Positions 13,201 to 21,809 of a stretch of DNA of 64,000 bases are shown in pieces (the stretch's first letter is position 1; each line of letters starts with the position of its first letter). The stretch is from NCBI GenBank assembly GCA_947652115.1, contig OX393572.1:3419817-3483816 (forward strand), written 5' to 3'. The notes below the pieces were generated by a model. It had not been told where the DNA came from and made no database searches. It saw only the letters and a program-made list of their open reading frames with translations. Made by a program: the position numbers and the translations under genes. This DNA is from Blastomussa wellsi (lineage: Eukaryota; Cnidaria; Anthozoa; Scleractinia; Plerogyridae).

Positions 13201-14149
13201 ATTAATTTTACAACAATTTAAGATTAGGCAGTACACTCCTGTCAGGTAAGCATTTTTTAACTTTTTTCTCATTGGGATTGGCTACAAGCTTCAGAGTGTC
13301 TTCATTATACGACTTAAAAAAATAAGTGCTCTGTCATGTAATTATGTTGAGTATTTTACGATGACAGCCAATCAGGGTTGATTCTAACAATGCCTACTGT
13401 CAAAGCAACCAATAAGAGAGCGGTCCCCAGATTCTGGAGAAACAGTAGGATACTGGAACACGATTAACGACGCCGTTTCGCAGACGCCACTTTTCCGCTT
13501 TAGGAAATAGGAGACGGCTGCACGCAGGCTACTCTCTTATCCGCCATGGCGCTATCGTATTCAGAACCACCAACTGCGTCACTTCCTGTGTAATCTGAGT
13601 GTTTGGCCGAGCGCGAAACGGACCCATTTCAGCTCGCTAAATCCAAACTTTGAGGTTCCAGAAAACATCAAAGAATGCGCTTTTGATGGCTTAAACCCGC
13701 GAATTTGAGTTAATTAAGACATAAACAAGCGACCTGGTCAAAAAAAATATTTACTTCAAAGGCACTTTAAATATTTTCTGAGACAAATATAAAACATTTG
13801 AGAATCCATGGTTAATTTTACCTGAAGCGATCCTGACTCTGGCTTCATCATCGTGCATTAATTGGAGTGCCTGTTTCCTAAGTGTTTTACTGAAATCATC
13901 AGATCCAAGATTGTTGAAAATTACAGCTTTGGAACCTAGCAAACCTCCTTGCTTCGTTTCCCAACCTCGATCACTAGATGTCACGAGCTCAGTTAAAGAG
14001 TTTTGCAAATCCTCCACTTTTTTAACATCTGAAGTGAAATGTGAAGATTCTTTCAATTTCTCCTCTAAAGCTTGAAGTCCTCTGTCTCGTTCTAGTTTGA
14101 CATGGCTACAAAGAAGAACCAAAATGTCATCCACAGTTTTGTCCGCCAT
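1286..14149 (-). CDS. HEAT/ARM-repeat protein, 5' eleven coding exons (3' end outside window)
   Basis: Coding exons, in transcription order: 14149-13822, 12785-12607, 11334-11264, 10674-10511, 10096-9978, 9663-9554, 8542-8440, 7892-7806, 2124-2034, 1886-1835 and 1389-1286. All have GT-AG borders and consistent phase, giving about 469 codons. The start ATG at 14149 opens MADKTVDDILVLL, followed by helix-rich sequence. HEAT-like units are visible, for example PSVRQGAAMSLGNVVKAYG in the last exon, HAVREAACACIAELGTK in 7892-7806 and VRETGYQLCASLVRLG in 10674-10511. Such repeats form curved scaffolds that bind other proteins. I recognise a conserved-looking protein but cannot name it; no catalytic motif, signal peptide or membrane segment is visible. 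The last exon ends mid-codon at a donor site, so more exons lie beyond position 1. The 5.7-kb intron between 7806 and 2124 carries the Ngaro-like element. Confidence 0.8.
2280..2583 (+). repeat. Ngaro split direct repeat A1
   Basis: 304-bp left terminal repeat beginning AATATAGTTAAATGAC. It recurs at 6887-7190 with differences seen only at 2483 and 2580. It lies upstream of the first open frame and may carry the promoter. Confidence 0.88.
2705..3919 (+). CDS. Gag-like ORF1 of the Ngaro-like element
   Basis: 404 codons, uninterrupted. The N-terminal half is rich in Ser, Ala, Pro, Val and Thr (low complexity). The central part (about residues 180-310) looks folded. The C-terminal part has a Cys/His cluster from about residue 349, with spacing of the type C-x7-C-x6-C-x3-H-C-x2-C, resembling a CCCH/zinc-knuckle nucleic-acid binder, and then an Arg/Ser-rich end. 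By position and composition it should be the capsid or nucleocapsid protein that packages element RNA. Its end overlaps the start of the reverse transcriptase frame by about 158 bases in another frame, so the downstream product probably needs frameshifting, re-initiation or a separate start. No Gag family match was tested. Confidence 0.75.
   Translation: MPPPRSTNNSLAAGVVTSESSNAGAAPVSSAPTPSSSLSADSIAEAVVRALGSSLPGILSSIQVNAPSSQASSSNPSTSTAVTSSVFSAQFVPTSAVSSTVASPQVAVASVPSSPGTFALPPFVSTFTPVSAITGSSSARSLAPIFSTLSSVSAASLPVSIPALGASTSQQQLPKAFAVGPGHAPVPGKLVKKIIDGEFVELADLLSVNIRAEDKAPQAYLNGTIMVSSKRRPLEIVDVLTWTEAFTIFQLVLCSAHPHRWPDTTKYKLLVVQTARQFPGLSWLEYDLAYRKDAAASGLSDWSKMNLDLYHFHLKTPPTSTPPALPSPSPKSSQVPAPSQEFSPRPPFCLSWNEGQCRWPFGRCRYRHCCSNCEGDHHKINCPFPRSTSQRSRSPSARDRGGRY
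3762..5684 (+). CDS. Reverse transcriptase-RNase H ORF2 of the Ngaro-like element
   Basis: 640 codons if counted from the ATG at 3762; the true start may be further in. Reverse transcriptase motifs are present in order: FDVASAYR (motif A), LPFGLRSAP (motif B) and YLDDFLTLG (motif C, the YxDD catalytic pair near residue 330). A DIRS-type RNase H follows, with its acidic residues in SSDAAGSVGYG, KELFPIV, CDNESVVAIL and NPVADALSRF. The protein copies element RNA into DNA and removes the RNA strand. It ends soon after RNase H, with no methyltransferase extension. It overlaps ORF1 upstream and the recombinase frame downstream (76 bases). No stop or frameshift breaks the domains, so the copy may be competent. 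Confidence 0.92.
   Translation: MRVSAAGHSAGVGIGTAAAIVRETTTRLTAHFPAPPASVPVLPLPGIGGVVTDRQDCQEVAIVNCVNSVFSLPSRPHGPPTSAEAVNVPVFESCVTVPILSSFAPLAPVRQVSPLRGDQFRLELRSHPDRSAVNYVLVGIQQGFHLGFNSSTISLRGASSNMRSAAEHPSVIDSYLQSEVDAGRVAGPFTSPPFPSLHISRFGVIPKNNQPGKWRLILDLSSPEGHSVNDGIPKPPFTVQYVSIDAFIDGIMSLGPGALMAKFDVASAYRNVGIHPSDRPLLGMKWREHYFVDMALPFGLRSAPFIFTAIADMVEWILVHNYGVEFLRHYLDDFLTLGPPSSPVCQNNLTTCVQLCERLGLPLHPDKLEGPATCLTILGIELDSVKLQARLPAEKRDRIIALLEEWSVKRFCRRRELESLIGHLHHACKVALQGRTFLRRMINLLCAFRRDDHPIRLNQEFYQDLTWWREVFRSWDGLSFFCMPAWAPLPDFQVSSDAAGSVGYGAIFNSQWFCGAWSADQSPLSIAYKELFPIVVAAAVWGQQWVSRRVEFLCDNESVVAILKSGTSRDHQLMVLLRHLSLLAVRHSFAFTASSVRGKANPVADALSRFQFQRFRCLAPQANPDPCPIPASLLVALQAT
5609..6625 (+). CDS. Tyrosine recombinase ORF3 of the Ngaro-like element
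   Basis: 338 codons. An N-terminal SAM-like DNA-binding part (about residues 30-125, with APSTRRVYLSAQRRYFAF) precedes the catalytic domain. Signature residues of the lambda-integrase superfamily are visible: Arg174 in LRAGEF, the H-x-x-R box HSFR (Arg290), GRW at 311-313, and the likely nucleophile Tyr321 in the YQIYIR segment. It would integrate the circular DNA intermediate by site-specific recombination, which explains the lack of a target duplication. It starts 76 bases before ORF2 stops, in a different frame. It is full length and unbroken. The first ATG was taken as start, but an internal start is possible. Confidence 0.9.
   Translation: MPCASGQPGSLPDPCLTIGSSSGNLTARCQFFLTQGLAPSTRRVYLSAQRRYFAFCRQDGRLNADGSLPPADEETLMRFATTLADSLNHSSIKVYLSAVRSLHVDHGFPDPLHNCLRLQRLLKGIKRVQGPVTQRRLPITIDHLRALQRALDLSTRDHVMLWAACCMGFFGFLRAGEFTVNAPFQSSRHMTVSDLQADSLVNPTCFKVRIKCSKTDPFRLGCDIYLGRTEGAVCPIRALGHYLTVRGSAEGPLFTFGDGRPLSRQQLSSTVQSILSAAGYSGVYSGHSFRIGAATTAAAQGVPDHLIKTLGRWSSDAYQIYIRTPVHSIVCVSRQLAS
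6747..6887 (+). repeat. Ngaro split direct repeat B1
   Basis: 141 bp beginning GGCTTGGCGTCGG and ending GGGCGTTAA. It appears identical to 7334-7474. It directly abuts repeat A2, so B1-A2 forms the internal junction from which the circular intermediate is thought to be templated. Confidence 0.88.
6887..7190 (+). repeat. Ngaro split direct repeat A2
   Basis: 304-bp copy of the left terminal repeat, placed internally between B1 and the unique 3' stretch. Two differences from A1 were found by eye. Confidence 0.88.
7334..7474 (+). repeat. Ngaro split direct repeat B2 (right end)
   Basis: 141-bp right terminal repeat, apparently identical to B1. The element ends at GCGTTAA, after which host intron sequence resumes. 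Confidence 0.88.
8044..8167. repeat. imperfect foldback repeat, family shared with 48051-48205
   Basis: It begins CCAATTTCAATTTTTTTTAAA and closes with AATTTTAAAATATCGAAATTGG. The inner part carries a short inverted motif around CATGAGGCTC. The same arrangement, better preserved, occurs at 48051-48205. It is probably a small nonautonomous DNA transposon. Confidence 0.45.
8660..9090 (+). mobile_element. tRNA-derived SINE copy interrupted by an AT-rich insertion
   Basis: The 5' part (8660-8699, with an A-box-like TGGTTAGTGCG) and the 3' part (about 8870-9090, with GGACTAGCATCCCATCCAGG) match the intact SINE at 30914-31223. Between them lies about 170 bp of AT-rich sequence ending in ACTTGACTGGACTTGACTTG repeats, which has replaced the B-box segment. 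The tail is an ACCT-like repeat. An antisense scrap of the same family follows at about 9090-9140. Confidence 0.6.
10317..10482. mobile_element. short MITE with CAGGGACGGATCC-type ends
   Basis: The left end CAGGGACGGATCCAGG pairs with GGATGTAGA-like inverted sequence ending GATCCACCCCCG at the right. TAACT flanks both sides, suggesting a short target duplication. The interior has GGAGGGGGTGCG and GGAGGGGTGCGC near-repeats. It lies in an intron of the HEAT-repeat gene. Confidence 0.4.
11527..11880 (-). mobile_element. 3' fragment of a non-LTR retrotransposon (LINE)
   Basis: Read on the minus strand, this gives the last roughly 40 codons of a basic open frame (RRSSFRKKIKELLLNFLRS...), a stop, then a 3' UTR and a (TTG)n tail corresponding to the plus-strand AAC repeat at 11527-11552. 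A simple-repeat tail and severe 5' truncation are typical of CR1/L2-like LINEs. The clade is not determined. It is inserted in a HEAT-gene intron in the same orientation as the gene. Confidence 0.5.
12940..13045 (-). mobile_element. antisense SINE fragment
   Basis: Contains the complement of the SINE body (GGATGGGATGCTAGTCCATC, then GTACCCATTTATACACCTGG). It is preceded by a run of C at about 12936-12950. It is a partial copy without the tRNA-like head. Confidence 0.6.
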
Positions 14150-15284
14150 CTTTCGAAATGACGCAATGGACTGTGGGTATTACGCCACCCTACACCCACT
14201 AGGATAGGGTGGGGATAAAGAAAATTGGCAAGGGTCGTCTTAGGGACTGTGCAATAAGGGGAGCGGGGGGGGGAGGGGGGGCGAAAAACTAGAGGTGGGG
14301 CATCACATAAAATTGCTGCCAAGATGGGGGGGGGGGGGGCTCAAAGTAAAATCACTCATTTGACGGAGGGGGGCCTTAAGTTTTATTCGAAATGCCGTGA
14401 GTCTAACGATTTTTTGTCATTTCTCACGGTCTCACGACAAGGCTCCCAATCTCACGGGTTTGGGGAAAAATCATTCTCAAATTAAATAAATTATCTTGTT
14501 GAACAAATATGGGAAATAACGTGGAATGCTAGTGCCATTGCCCAGTTTCATACCGTGAGATACTGGGTCGAGCGCGGACTCAAAAAATAAACAAAACCGT
14601 AAAGTTCCGACGACTTATCCGCTTCCGTAATCCTTTTGTTTTGTCTTTTGAGGGACAAGTGGTTCTGGGGACGAGAATGTATAAACTGAAAAAGGAGAAC
14701 ACTGTTCTTACTATTCTGTACCGAACTAATGTGATTTTTGCTTATGCTTAGAACTTTATGGGTTTGTTTAATCTTGATCTAAAAAAAAAAATAGAACCTC
14801 ACTACTTTTTGTACAATCTCCCGATTTTTTTTTCATGGGTCTCCAGATTTTCCTTTGTCAGGAGTTGGCAGGTCTGAGACTGTAACAAATATCAATACGA
14901 ACAGCTGTTAAACGATTATTGAAAATATTTCATCAAAATGAAAAGCGCATTCACAACTGATCAATTTTAACCCGTCTTCTAATTAATTGAGCTGATTCTA
15001 TGTAAAGAAAAAATCATGAACTTGTTTTTAAGCTTCCCCCATAAAACAATGGGAATCAAACAGATATCGTAGACAAGCTTTTGCCTCATTGTCAAAATGA
15101 GTCTAAGTGCACAACTATTCATATGAAAACAAGTTAAGACGGAATCCATCAGGAAGTTGAGTAATATTTATTTGAGTTGGACAAAAATCGAGTACCAGAA
15201 TAATTTAAATCATATTGCGTTATTTTTTACCCTTAATAAAAGGTAAAGATGTAAGTAATTATCCGCGATAACACCGACAACAAT

Positions 15285-15712
15285 TTCTTATCAGAGTCCG
15301 AGAAAATGAATTTTAAAGATCACAAACTGTAGGCAAAATCTAGCGTGTAGCCATTTTGTAAAATCGTCTTTAAGCGATTCAGTGGAAGTATAGCGGAACT
15401 TCGAAATTTGTTTTCGATGTTTGGTGTTGTTAGAAAAGATTTCTTGTGATAAGATATTTGAAGCAGTAGCTAAAAAGTTTGCAATGAGGTGTAAATAATT
15501 TTGGTACAAAAATTTCTTATCAGAGACTGAGAAAATGAATTTCAAAGCTCGCAAGCTATAGGAAAAATCTTACATCTTTTAAGCGATTCAGTAGAATTCA
15601 GTGGAACTTCGAAATTTGTTTTCGATGTTTGGTGTTGTTAGAAAAGCTTATATTTGAAGTAGTAACACAAAAGCTTGCAATAAGGTGTAAATCATTTTGG
15701 TACATAATTTTG
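15285..15712. repeat. direct tandem duplication, period about 231 bp
   Basis: TTCTTATCAGAG begins two successive units (15285 and 15516). They share AGCGATTCAGT, GAACTTCGAAATTTGTTTTCGATG and TTGGTGTTGTTAGAAAAG-type segments. The second unit is shortened by small deletions. Confidence 0.7.
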
Positions 15713-15884
15713 TCCAATGAATGCTCGAAGTCCTAACGGTTCTGTCTTAAACCCTGCAAGTTCATTTTCATGCAAATCAAATCATTCATATGAATAGTTT
15801 CGCAGTAAGACTCGTTTTGAAGCAGAGGGAAAAAGGGAACTCGAAAATGACCTATTCATCAGACATTAACTGGAAAGAAGAAAA

Positions 15885-16181
15885 TGAAGTCAAATCCCTC
15901 AGCAAGACAAATTAAGGTCTACCTTAAACAATCTTCATGTATCTGGAAGTAAAGCTGCGCTGGTAGCACGTGCTCTTGATTTCTTGATTGGAACGCGAAA
16001 CAACGAAAGAAATAGTTCCAATGACAGTGATTCCGAATACGACTCTAATTCTCACACAAGTACTTCCGAAAACAACTCTGATTTGGATTCAGATGACTCC
16101 GAAACGGATGTTGAACATTCATACGAGGTACTATTTGTTCCAGACGACGACATCCAACAAGTCAGCGTACGCTTACAGTAG
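15885..16181 (+). pseudogene. SAP-like plus acidic-serine open frame inside the composite element
   Basis: An open frame of about 98 codons with no obvious own start. The first part has a helix-turn-helix pattern like a SAP DNA-binding motif (LRSTLNNLHVSGSKAALVAR). A Ser/Asp/Asn/Glu-rich acidic stretch follows, and the frame stops at 16179-16181. It could be one exon or a remnant of a transposon protein, since SAP-like heads are common in such proteins. A host exon is less likely because it sits within inverted-repeat ends. The function is not known. Confidence 0.3.
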
Positions 16182-16436
16182 CATGACAATATACAACGTA
16201 TTTACTTAAAGGCATCTATGGTAATGTTGGCGGTGAGGGGTGGGTGGGTGGTGGAAAGGGGCGCGATGTTATTTTTAACATTACAGAGGGGGGTTAGAAC
16301 TATTTTTTTGTTTTGGAGGGGGGTACTGTCTACGTTTTTGCTAGATAACTCTAGTTTTTCAGCCCCCCCCCCCCCCTCCTGATAATTATTGCACAGTCCC
16401 TAAGAGGGAATTTTTATGGACGTTAGAAATTAGAAG

Positions 16437-16692
16437 GATTTGTATGGGAAGAAGACGCTTTGCCCTCCAGTCACGCTCGAGTGGTTTTCCATACAAATCT
16501 TACAAGTTTTCAAACATCCATAAAATCTTTGCCTTTCGGTTTAAGAGCCTAGAATTTTCCATTCTTCCTAATATTTTACCCCTCTTTCTATGTGCAATAG
16601 TTACATGCCAGCAGCTTCCTTTTGTAGAGATTAATAACGGAAAAGGTTTCTGGAGGGCAAAGCTTCCTCACTCCCATACAAAAAATCTAATT
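16437..16692. repeat. inverted-repeat element sharing CTTTGCCCTCCAG arms
   Basis: GGATTTGTATGGGAAGAAGACGC...CCCTCCAG at the left is mirrored by CTGGAGGGCAAAGC...CCCATACAAAAAATC at the right, with arms of about 35 bp. No gene is seen between the arms. Confidence 0.5.
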
Positions 16693-18519
16693 TTTGCAAT
16701 ATTCAAATCGTCATTACATATCAACCTTACATAGCATTGGCCTGAAAGTTCGTTTTCAGGCTACTTCAAATATGCTCTTTCTTGTTCTGAAATTCATTTA
16801 GCTGTAGCTAAAAGTTTAGAAATTATCGATCACGTGACCAACTGTTGCAAAAGGCCTATAGACCTAAGAAATGACGCCATGAAATGTCGAAAATTTTCTT
16901 TGACCCGCCAGATAAGGGCCATCGAAGAATTTAGTCGTATATTAACTAAGCAAATCAAGGCTCAGGAAATCCACTAAACCGGAAATGAAACGTGCGAAAA
17001 ACATTTTTTTTTCGAAAATTAACTCGGTGACCTAACTTGTGTTTTTGCATAGGGTTAACCCTCAGTTTGCTGATTCAAAAAAAGTTTGGGCAAAAACAGT
17101 GTTGTAGAATTTCTTGTAATTTATACAACGCCTTGTTCAATATAGCTAAATTTCCCCAACACACCGACTTAGTTTTAATGATAATTGTCAAAAAATGAAA
17201 TTTGGGGGTTCTTGTGTCACTGTTGAGGTGTTGCCATGGTAACGGCTGTGACATCATAAACATTCTAAAAGTATTACCCAATAACAGAGTTCTAAATCTA
17301 TTTCTACTTTGTCCGAATGATCGTAACAACTTTTCTGTAGTCCTGAATCGTTAACGTTACAAGTACTGTAACAGCGAGACAACTCTTTCGAGCCTCCTTA
17401 ATTATTTAACATAAAAGTCAGAATCCCTCTTTTGAAACAATCTTGGTATTTTTGAGCTTGATGTGGACAGATTGCTCAGATTTATGACGAAAGAAGCCAT
17501 CAATTGATAAACTGGGTCACATGTTTAAGGTGATCAAATGCAACGTTTAGCTAACCATTCACCCAAATCCAAACGTGAACAGGAACTACTTTGGTCAGAT
17601 TTTCCACTGCAAAAAGGTTGAATTTAATTTGCTACCTTTGCATGACCGTGTGTTCATTATTTAAAATGCTGCCAAAAGGCTATCAGTCTACATAAAATAG
17701 ATAAAACCTTGAATTTGATGACAATTGTACGGCATGGAATCCACATATTAATTACAGTACGTTTCACAACTTTTTTGGAGGGTCGTTATAATAAACAGCT
17801 AATACACTATACCTTCCCTAATAAAGGCTGATCGCTAGATAGCTTTTTTATTTTTGAGAGGGGGGGGGGGGGGTGCGATAAGGAAACTGTTCACACGTGA
17901 ACGGCTTGAAATCTGTAGATTCTTCCAATTAGTGTGTTCTCGGTTCAAGGTAGCTTTCAGGGAGTGAAGTGTTACCGCGTATGACTTTATGCAAACAAAC
18001 AAGCCACTCTCTAGCGATTGCCGGTCAGCGATCAGAAGTCAAGCAGATGCTTTCCTATTTCAACACGACAATTTACTTTAGTTTGAGGGTTACATTTGTT
18101 ATAACGTTTCTAACCCTTTGAATTGCAGTTAAAATTATTGTAAGCGAGTGGAAGTTTCATCTCACTGAATAGTCCACTTGTTTCATTTACAATTATATGA
18201 AGTAGTGGACGTCAAACTGGTTAAGAGCTCTGATTCACTACTCCAAACTATTTCGTCCTAATATTCTTAATGACAAGATCTTTAAACACCAGTTTAAGAG
18301 CTTTTCATAGACAGGAGCTTCATAACGAATCTTTTCTCAGACCAAGGTTTAGCTAATAACGCGATCCAAATTGGCACTTTAAAGCTATATGAATGGATGC
18401 CTACGGGCTGAAAACGTTTGTCACGTAATCACTAATGCTTTCTAAGATCTACTCTGAAAGCCGAGCTAAAATTCCAGCGTTACTAACCGGGATGAAAATT
18501 CGTCGTAATCAGGGCGTTA
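16693..18519. other. intergenic, no gene recognised
   Basis: AT-rich sequence with short open frames lacking family features or splice support. A G run (about 17860-17873) is the only low-complexity feature. No RNA gene was identified. Confidence 0.4.
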
Positions 18520-18969
18520 GGGCCTCCACAGACTAGACATTTAGTTGTCGACAACTATTTGTTATGGATAATAAAATGTTATCGACAACCACTTGTGTCC
18601 GATGCAAGCATTCCACACACTGGGGTGTTGGTTGTCGATGTCTTAAGTCAGGCCAATGAGAGCTTGGGAACTAACGTTCAGTACGCATGGTCAGTTGCAA
18701 TAGTTGTCGACAACTAAACCAATGATTTCCACACACGGGAGAAAACAGGAAAAACAGCCAAAACTGTCGTTGTCGGCATTTGTTAGTTGTCGACAACTAA
18801 AGCAGTTTCCATTTTGAAAAGGGAAACTGGTTAGTTGTCGACAACTTACAATTTTCGCATTTAGTTGTCGACAACTCATCTCACAGACGATGTTTTACGG
18901 TTGTCGATGACATTTAGTTGTTGATAAAAAATTGTTGTCGACAACTAATCGTCTCGTCTGTGCAGGCCC
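18520..18969. mobile_element. 450-bp Harbinger-like MITE packed with GTTGTCGACAAC palindromes
   Basis: The ends are GGGCCTCCACAGACTAGACA (left) and its near complement GTCTCGTCTGTGCAGGCCC (right). TTA flanks both ends (18517-18519 and 18970-18972), the 3-bp target duplication typical of PIF/Harbinger. The terminal repeats continue into TTAGTTGTCGACAAC. The 12-bp palindrome GTTGTCGACAAC or close variants occur at least six times between 18545 and 18950, near both ends and internally. There is no open frame. The palindromes may be transposase-binding subterminal sites. Confidence 0.75.
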
Positions 18970-19117
18970 TTAGCCTTCTTATTTAGCGGTAATTATTTAT
19001 GAGCTAAGGAGTGGCTTACTGACCTACCTACCGATACCTAATTCCAAAGGACATAAGTTAAGCCGGGTTACCCGTGACCACTGACAAAAAGACTTACGAC
19101 GCATCTTAAAGTCTGGA

Positions 19118-19444
19118 AGGGACACTGTCACGAGTAAAACTTCAAAATTCAACAGCCCAAAAACACGTTTAGGCCAATGGAAACCTACAAACAGAGGTCA
19201 AGTTTTGATAAAATTACTATGCCCGTATACTGAAGCTAAACATGGAGTGATATGATTATGATACCATCGGGGCTTTAGATCTCAACTTGAAAAAGTCAGG
19301 CGGACTTTTTCAAGTTCTGTTCTTGTGATTTGGAAAAATCGGTTAAAACTCTTCACGGTTACCGTCTTTTGATATTCTAGGAGCATTTCGTGTATGGGTG
19401 AAATAACGTAATCATAATATTAATTGTGCCGTGACAATGTCCCT
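19118..19444. mobile_element. MITE of the AGGGACACTGTC family (copy 1)
   Basis: Begins AGGGACACTGTCACG and ends CGTGACAATGTCCCT. Related ends occur at 23874-24096 and 28384-28778. The interior has a short inverted pair, CAACTTGAAAAAGTC / GACTTTTTCAAGTT. No coding potential. Confidence 0.6.
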
Positions 19445-20787
19445 TTAAAAGAGTGCGAAGAGTTGTAAATTGGTTATGTTCAGCTAGTAATCTGTATTTG
19501 CGATTGCTAGCTTTTATGCATGTTTCACTTTAGATCGAGAATACCGATTCGTTCAAGTGCCTGATTACGTGGCGAATTTTATAATGTAACGTGGCCCTTA
19601 GTCTACTTAGTTTAAGGAATGGCTTAACGCAAATGAGTCATGTAAGACATTTACAATCCCCAGAATCTGGGGCCCAGATTGACTATTATAAAATAGGTTT
19701 CCAGCAATTTCCATCAAGCTCGTTCCCCTTCCTTCTATAAAATTCTACAAGCACTTTTACAAGTCTACTAATTTCCATATAATAATTTCACAATCAAGCT
19801 TATAAACCAGCCCTGCCGGTTAGTTGCATGTGATAACCACGTGATGATCACGTGTTAACATGGTTCCAGCCATGCCGGTGCGCACACTTGTGTGAGACGC
19901 GGAGCCGTTCAATCGTCAATATAAACCTTGTCCAAAACAATTTGAAGACCACGAACCATGGCTGGGATAAATTCCAAACTTGGTACACGTTCAAAGCACC
20001 GCAACCTGTGAAAACACCGCAATAGTTAGATTTGACCTGACAAGTCCAATGCTAACAAAACTGCACAAGTATATTCTTCAAAGAAGAAAACTAGACTGGA
20101 TGTGTGCTTAACTACGAGATCATCTACGTCATATACCAATCATACCTTTCACTAGGCTCGATTAACAGCCGCGTTTCTCCCCGACGATGAAAAACGAGGA
20201 CCGGACTCGATAGCGGCGGAAATGGAGCCTAACCTTTCACACACGACATTAGCTTTTCGCGGAAAACTCTAATTTTGCTCCGGATATTGTATCGTAATTA
20301 TCCGATTAAAATCCTTGTTTACTGTAATGATTTCCGGCTATTTTTCACACCGCCGGAAAATGTGTAGGCTACGAACCAGCAATATTGTAGCCGAAACAAA
20401 CAAATCTAGTGGCAATACTCATAAATCGGGGAACAAGTGTCAGTTTTGACAAATCTAAAAACTCGAGGAGTTTCCAACTTAAATTATCCAATCAAAAACA
20501 AGCGCGAGAGCTCGCGAACACACCGAAAGCAATCGCGATAGCAATTACGTTATGTTGCTTAGCAACATCAAGGACGAACAGCGTGGGCTCACTATGCCGT
20601 CTTGCGTCATCAACTGGCAATTGTTCCCCCGACTAAAAGGAACCGTTAGTTTGAAATAAAAGCAATTTGCGAGTTACAAATTACCTGCACTGCGTGGCAG
20701 TTCTATCAGAATCTCGTCGAGTCTGAAAAATTCAATTGAACACTACAAGGGTGTTAGTATTACTGAATAGTTCAAGCGCATAAAAGG
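19445..20787. other. intergenic, no gene recognised
   Basis: Unique-looking sequence with a CpG-richer patch (about 20140-20640) but no exon I can support. CACGTGATGATCACGTG near 19848 is a natural palindrome containing E-box-like CACGTG. Confidence 0.35.
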
Positions 20788-21076
20788 GGCATGGTTGTCA
20801 CAGCGACAGGATCTTGAAATTCCCTGACTTTTCCCTGACAAATGTAAAATTTCTCTGAACAATTAAATTAAGAAAATTACAGATTAGTATTGATAATGGC
20901 CTCCAACCTCTCCACCCATTTATTTATCTCTGAATTGGTAAGAAATAAATTAGTACTCTTAAAATTTCATTTTCCCCTGACTTTTCTTAAAGACTTACAC
21001 TTTCCCTGACTTGAAATGAAATTCCCTGACCTTGAAGAATTTTTTTCCCTGACCATTTCCTGACCGGTGGCAACCA
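20788..21076. mobile_element. short MITE with CATGGTTGTCAC ends and repeated CCCTGAC motifs
   Basis: The left end CATGGTTGTCAC is mirrored by GTGGCAACCATG at the right. Inside, the motif TCCCTGACTTT or close variants recurs about seven times. No gene. Confidence 0.45.
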
Positions 21077-21809
21077 TGAGAGGGGTAGATGACGGCAGGT
21101 CCGCACGGTGTACAGGAGATTTTATAGTACATAACAGGTTTAATTCAAAGGGATAACGAAATTAAAGTGAAGTTATTAGGCTAGAATGACGAATTAGGAT
21201 AATTTAGAAATACAAGTAAACCATCGTACACAGATTCTGCCATTTTCGAATTACCTGAAAATGGCTGCAAGACTTTGGCAAGGAAACGAAAAAAATTCTT
21301 CATTCACTCTTTACGTTTCGTATTAAATTAAGTTCGTTCCTTCGCTGATCCTTGCTGAGCCGAATTTCAAAATTTTACATAAACTCCTATAGGCTTTCCG
21401 TACTTCCCTTCTAAGCTACTGCATGTTATAAACATTATTAGTAAAATTTTACTAGTATACTAATGCAAATGCCGCAATCTGATTGGCTGAGCTACTGTAC
21501 ACTATCAGCCATTAGTAGAAACTCAGCTGTGTTCTGTTGGAAATCCTTGAATCGGATTGGTTGGCCGACTGTTTTCTATTCGCCGATAGAAAACGATCGC
21601 GCGAGGATTGCTCTTTGAAGGCAAGATTTTTCTTGTTTTTTGGCTTAAAAATACATAAAATGGCAGCTTTTTGAATGTAATCCTTTAGAGTTTCTACTAA
21701 AACAATTAGACAACTCGCCCTCGTTTTTCGGCCTTCGGCCTCATCAACTATCACCCCATAGACATCTCGAGCTCATAATCTAATTATTAATTATGAGCGT
21801 ACATTCTAG

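Larger units (their letters stand above)
14232..16403. mobile_element. composite 2.2-kb element with matching inverted ends
   Basis: TAGGGACTGTGCAATAA at the left end (about 14230) recurs inverted at the right end (TTATTGCACAGTCCCTA, ending about 16404). Both ends are followed inward by long G or C runs. A TA flank is possible. Inside are a nested inverted pair (about 15060-15140 and 15730-15830, sharing ATTCATATGAA), a direct duplication (15285-15712) and a short acidic open frame (15885-16181). I interpret it as a nonautonomous, possibly composite DNA transposon. It begins about 80 bp upstream of the HEAT-repeat start codon. Confidence 0.5.

Noticed and set aside
18540..18950. CRISPR-like array of palindromic repeats
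   Set aside because: Spacing is irregular, the repeats are 12 bp, the block has transposon ends with TTA duplications, and the genome is eukaryotic.
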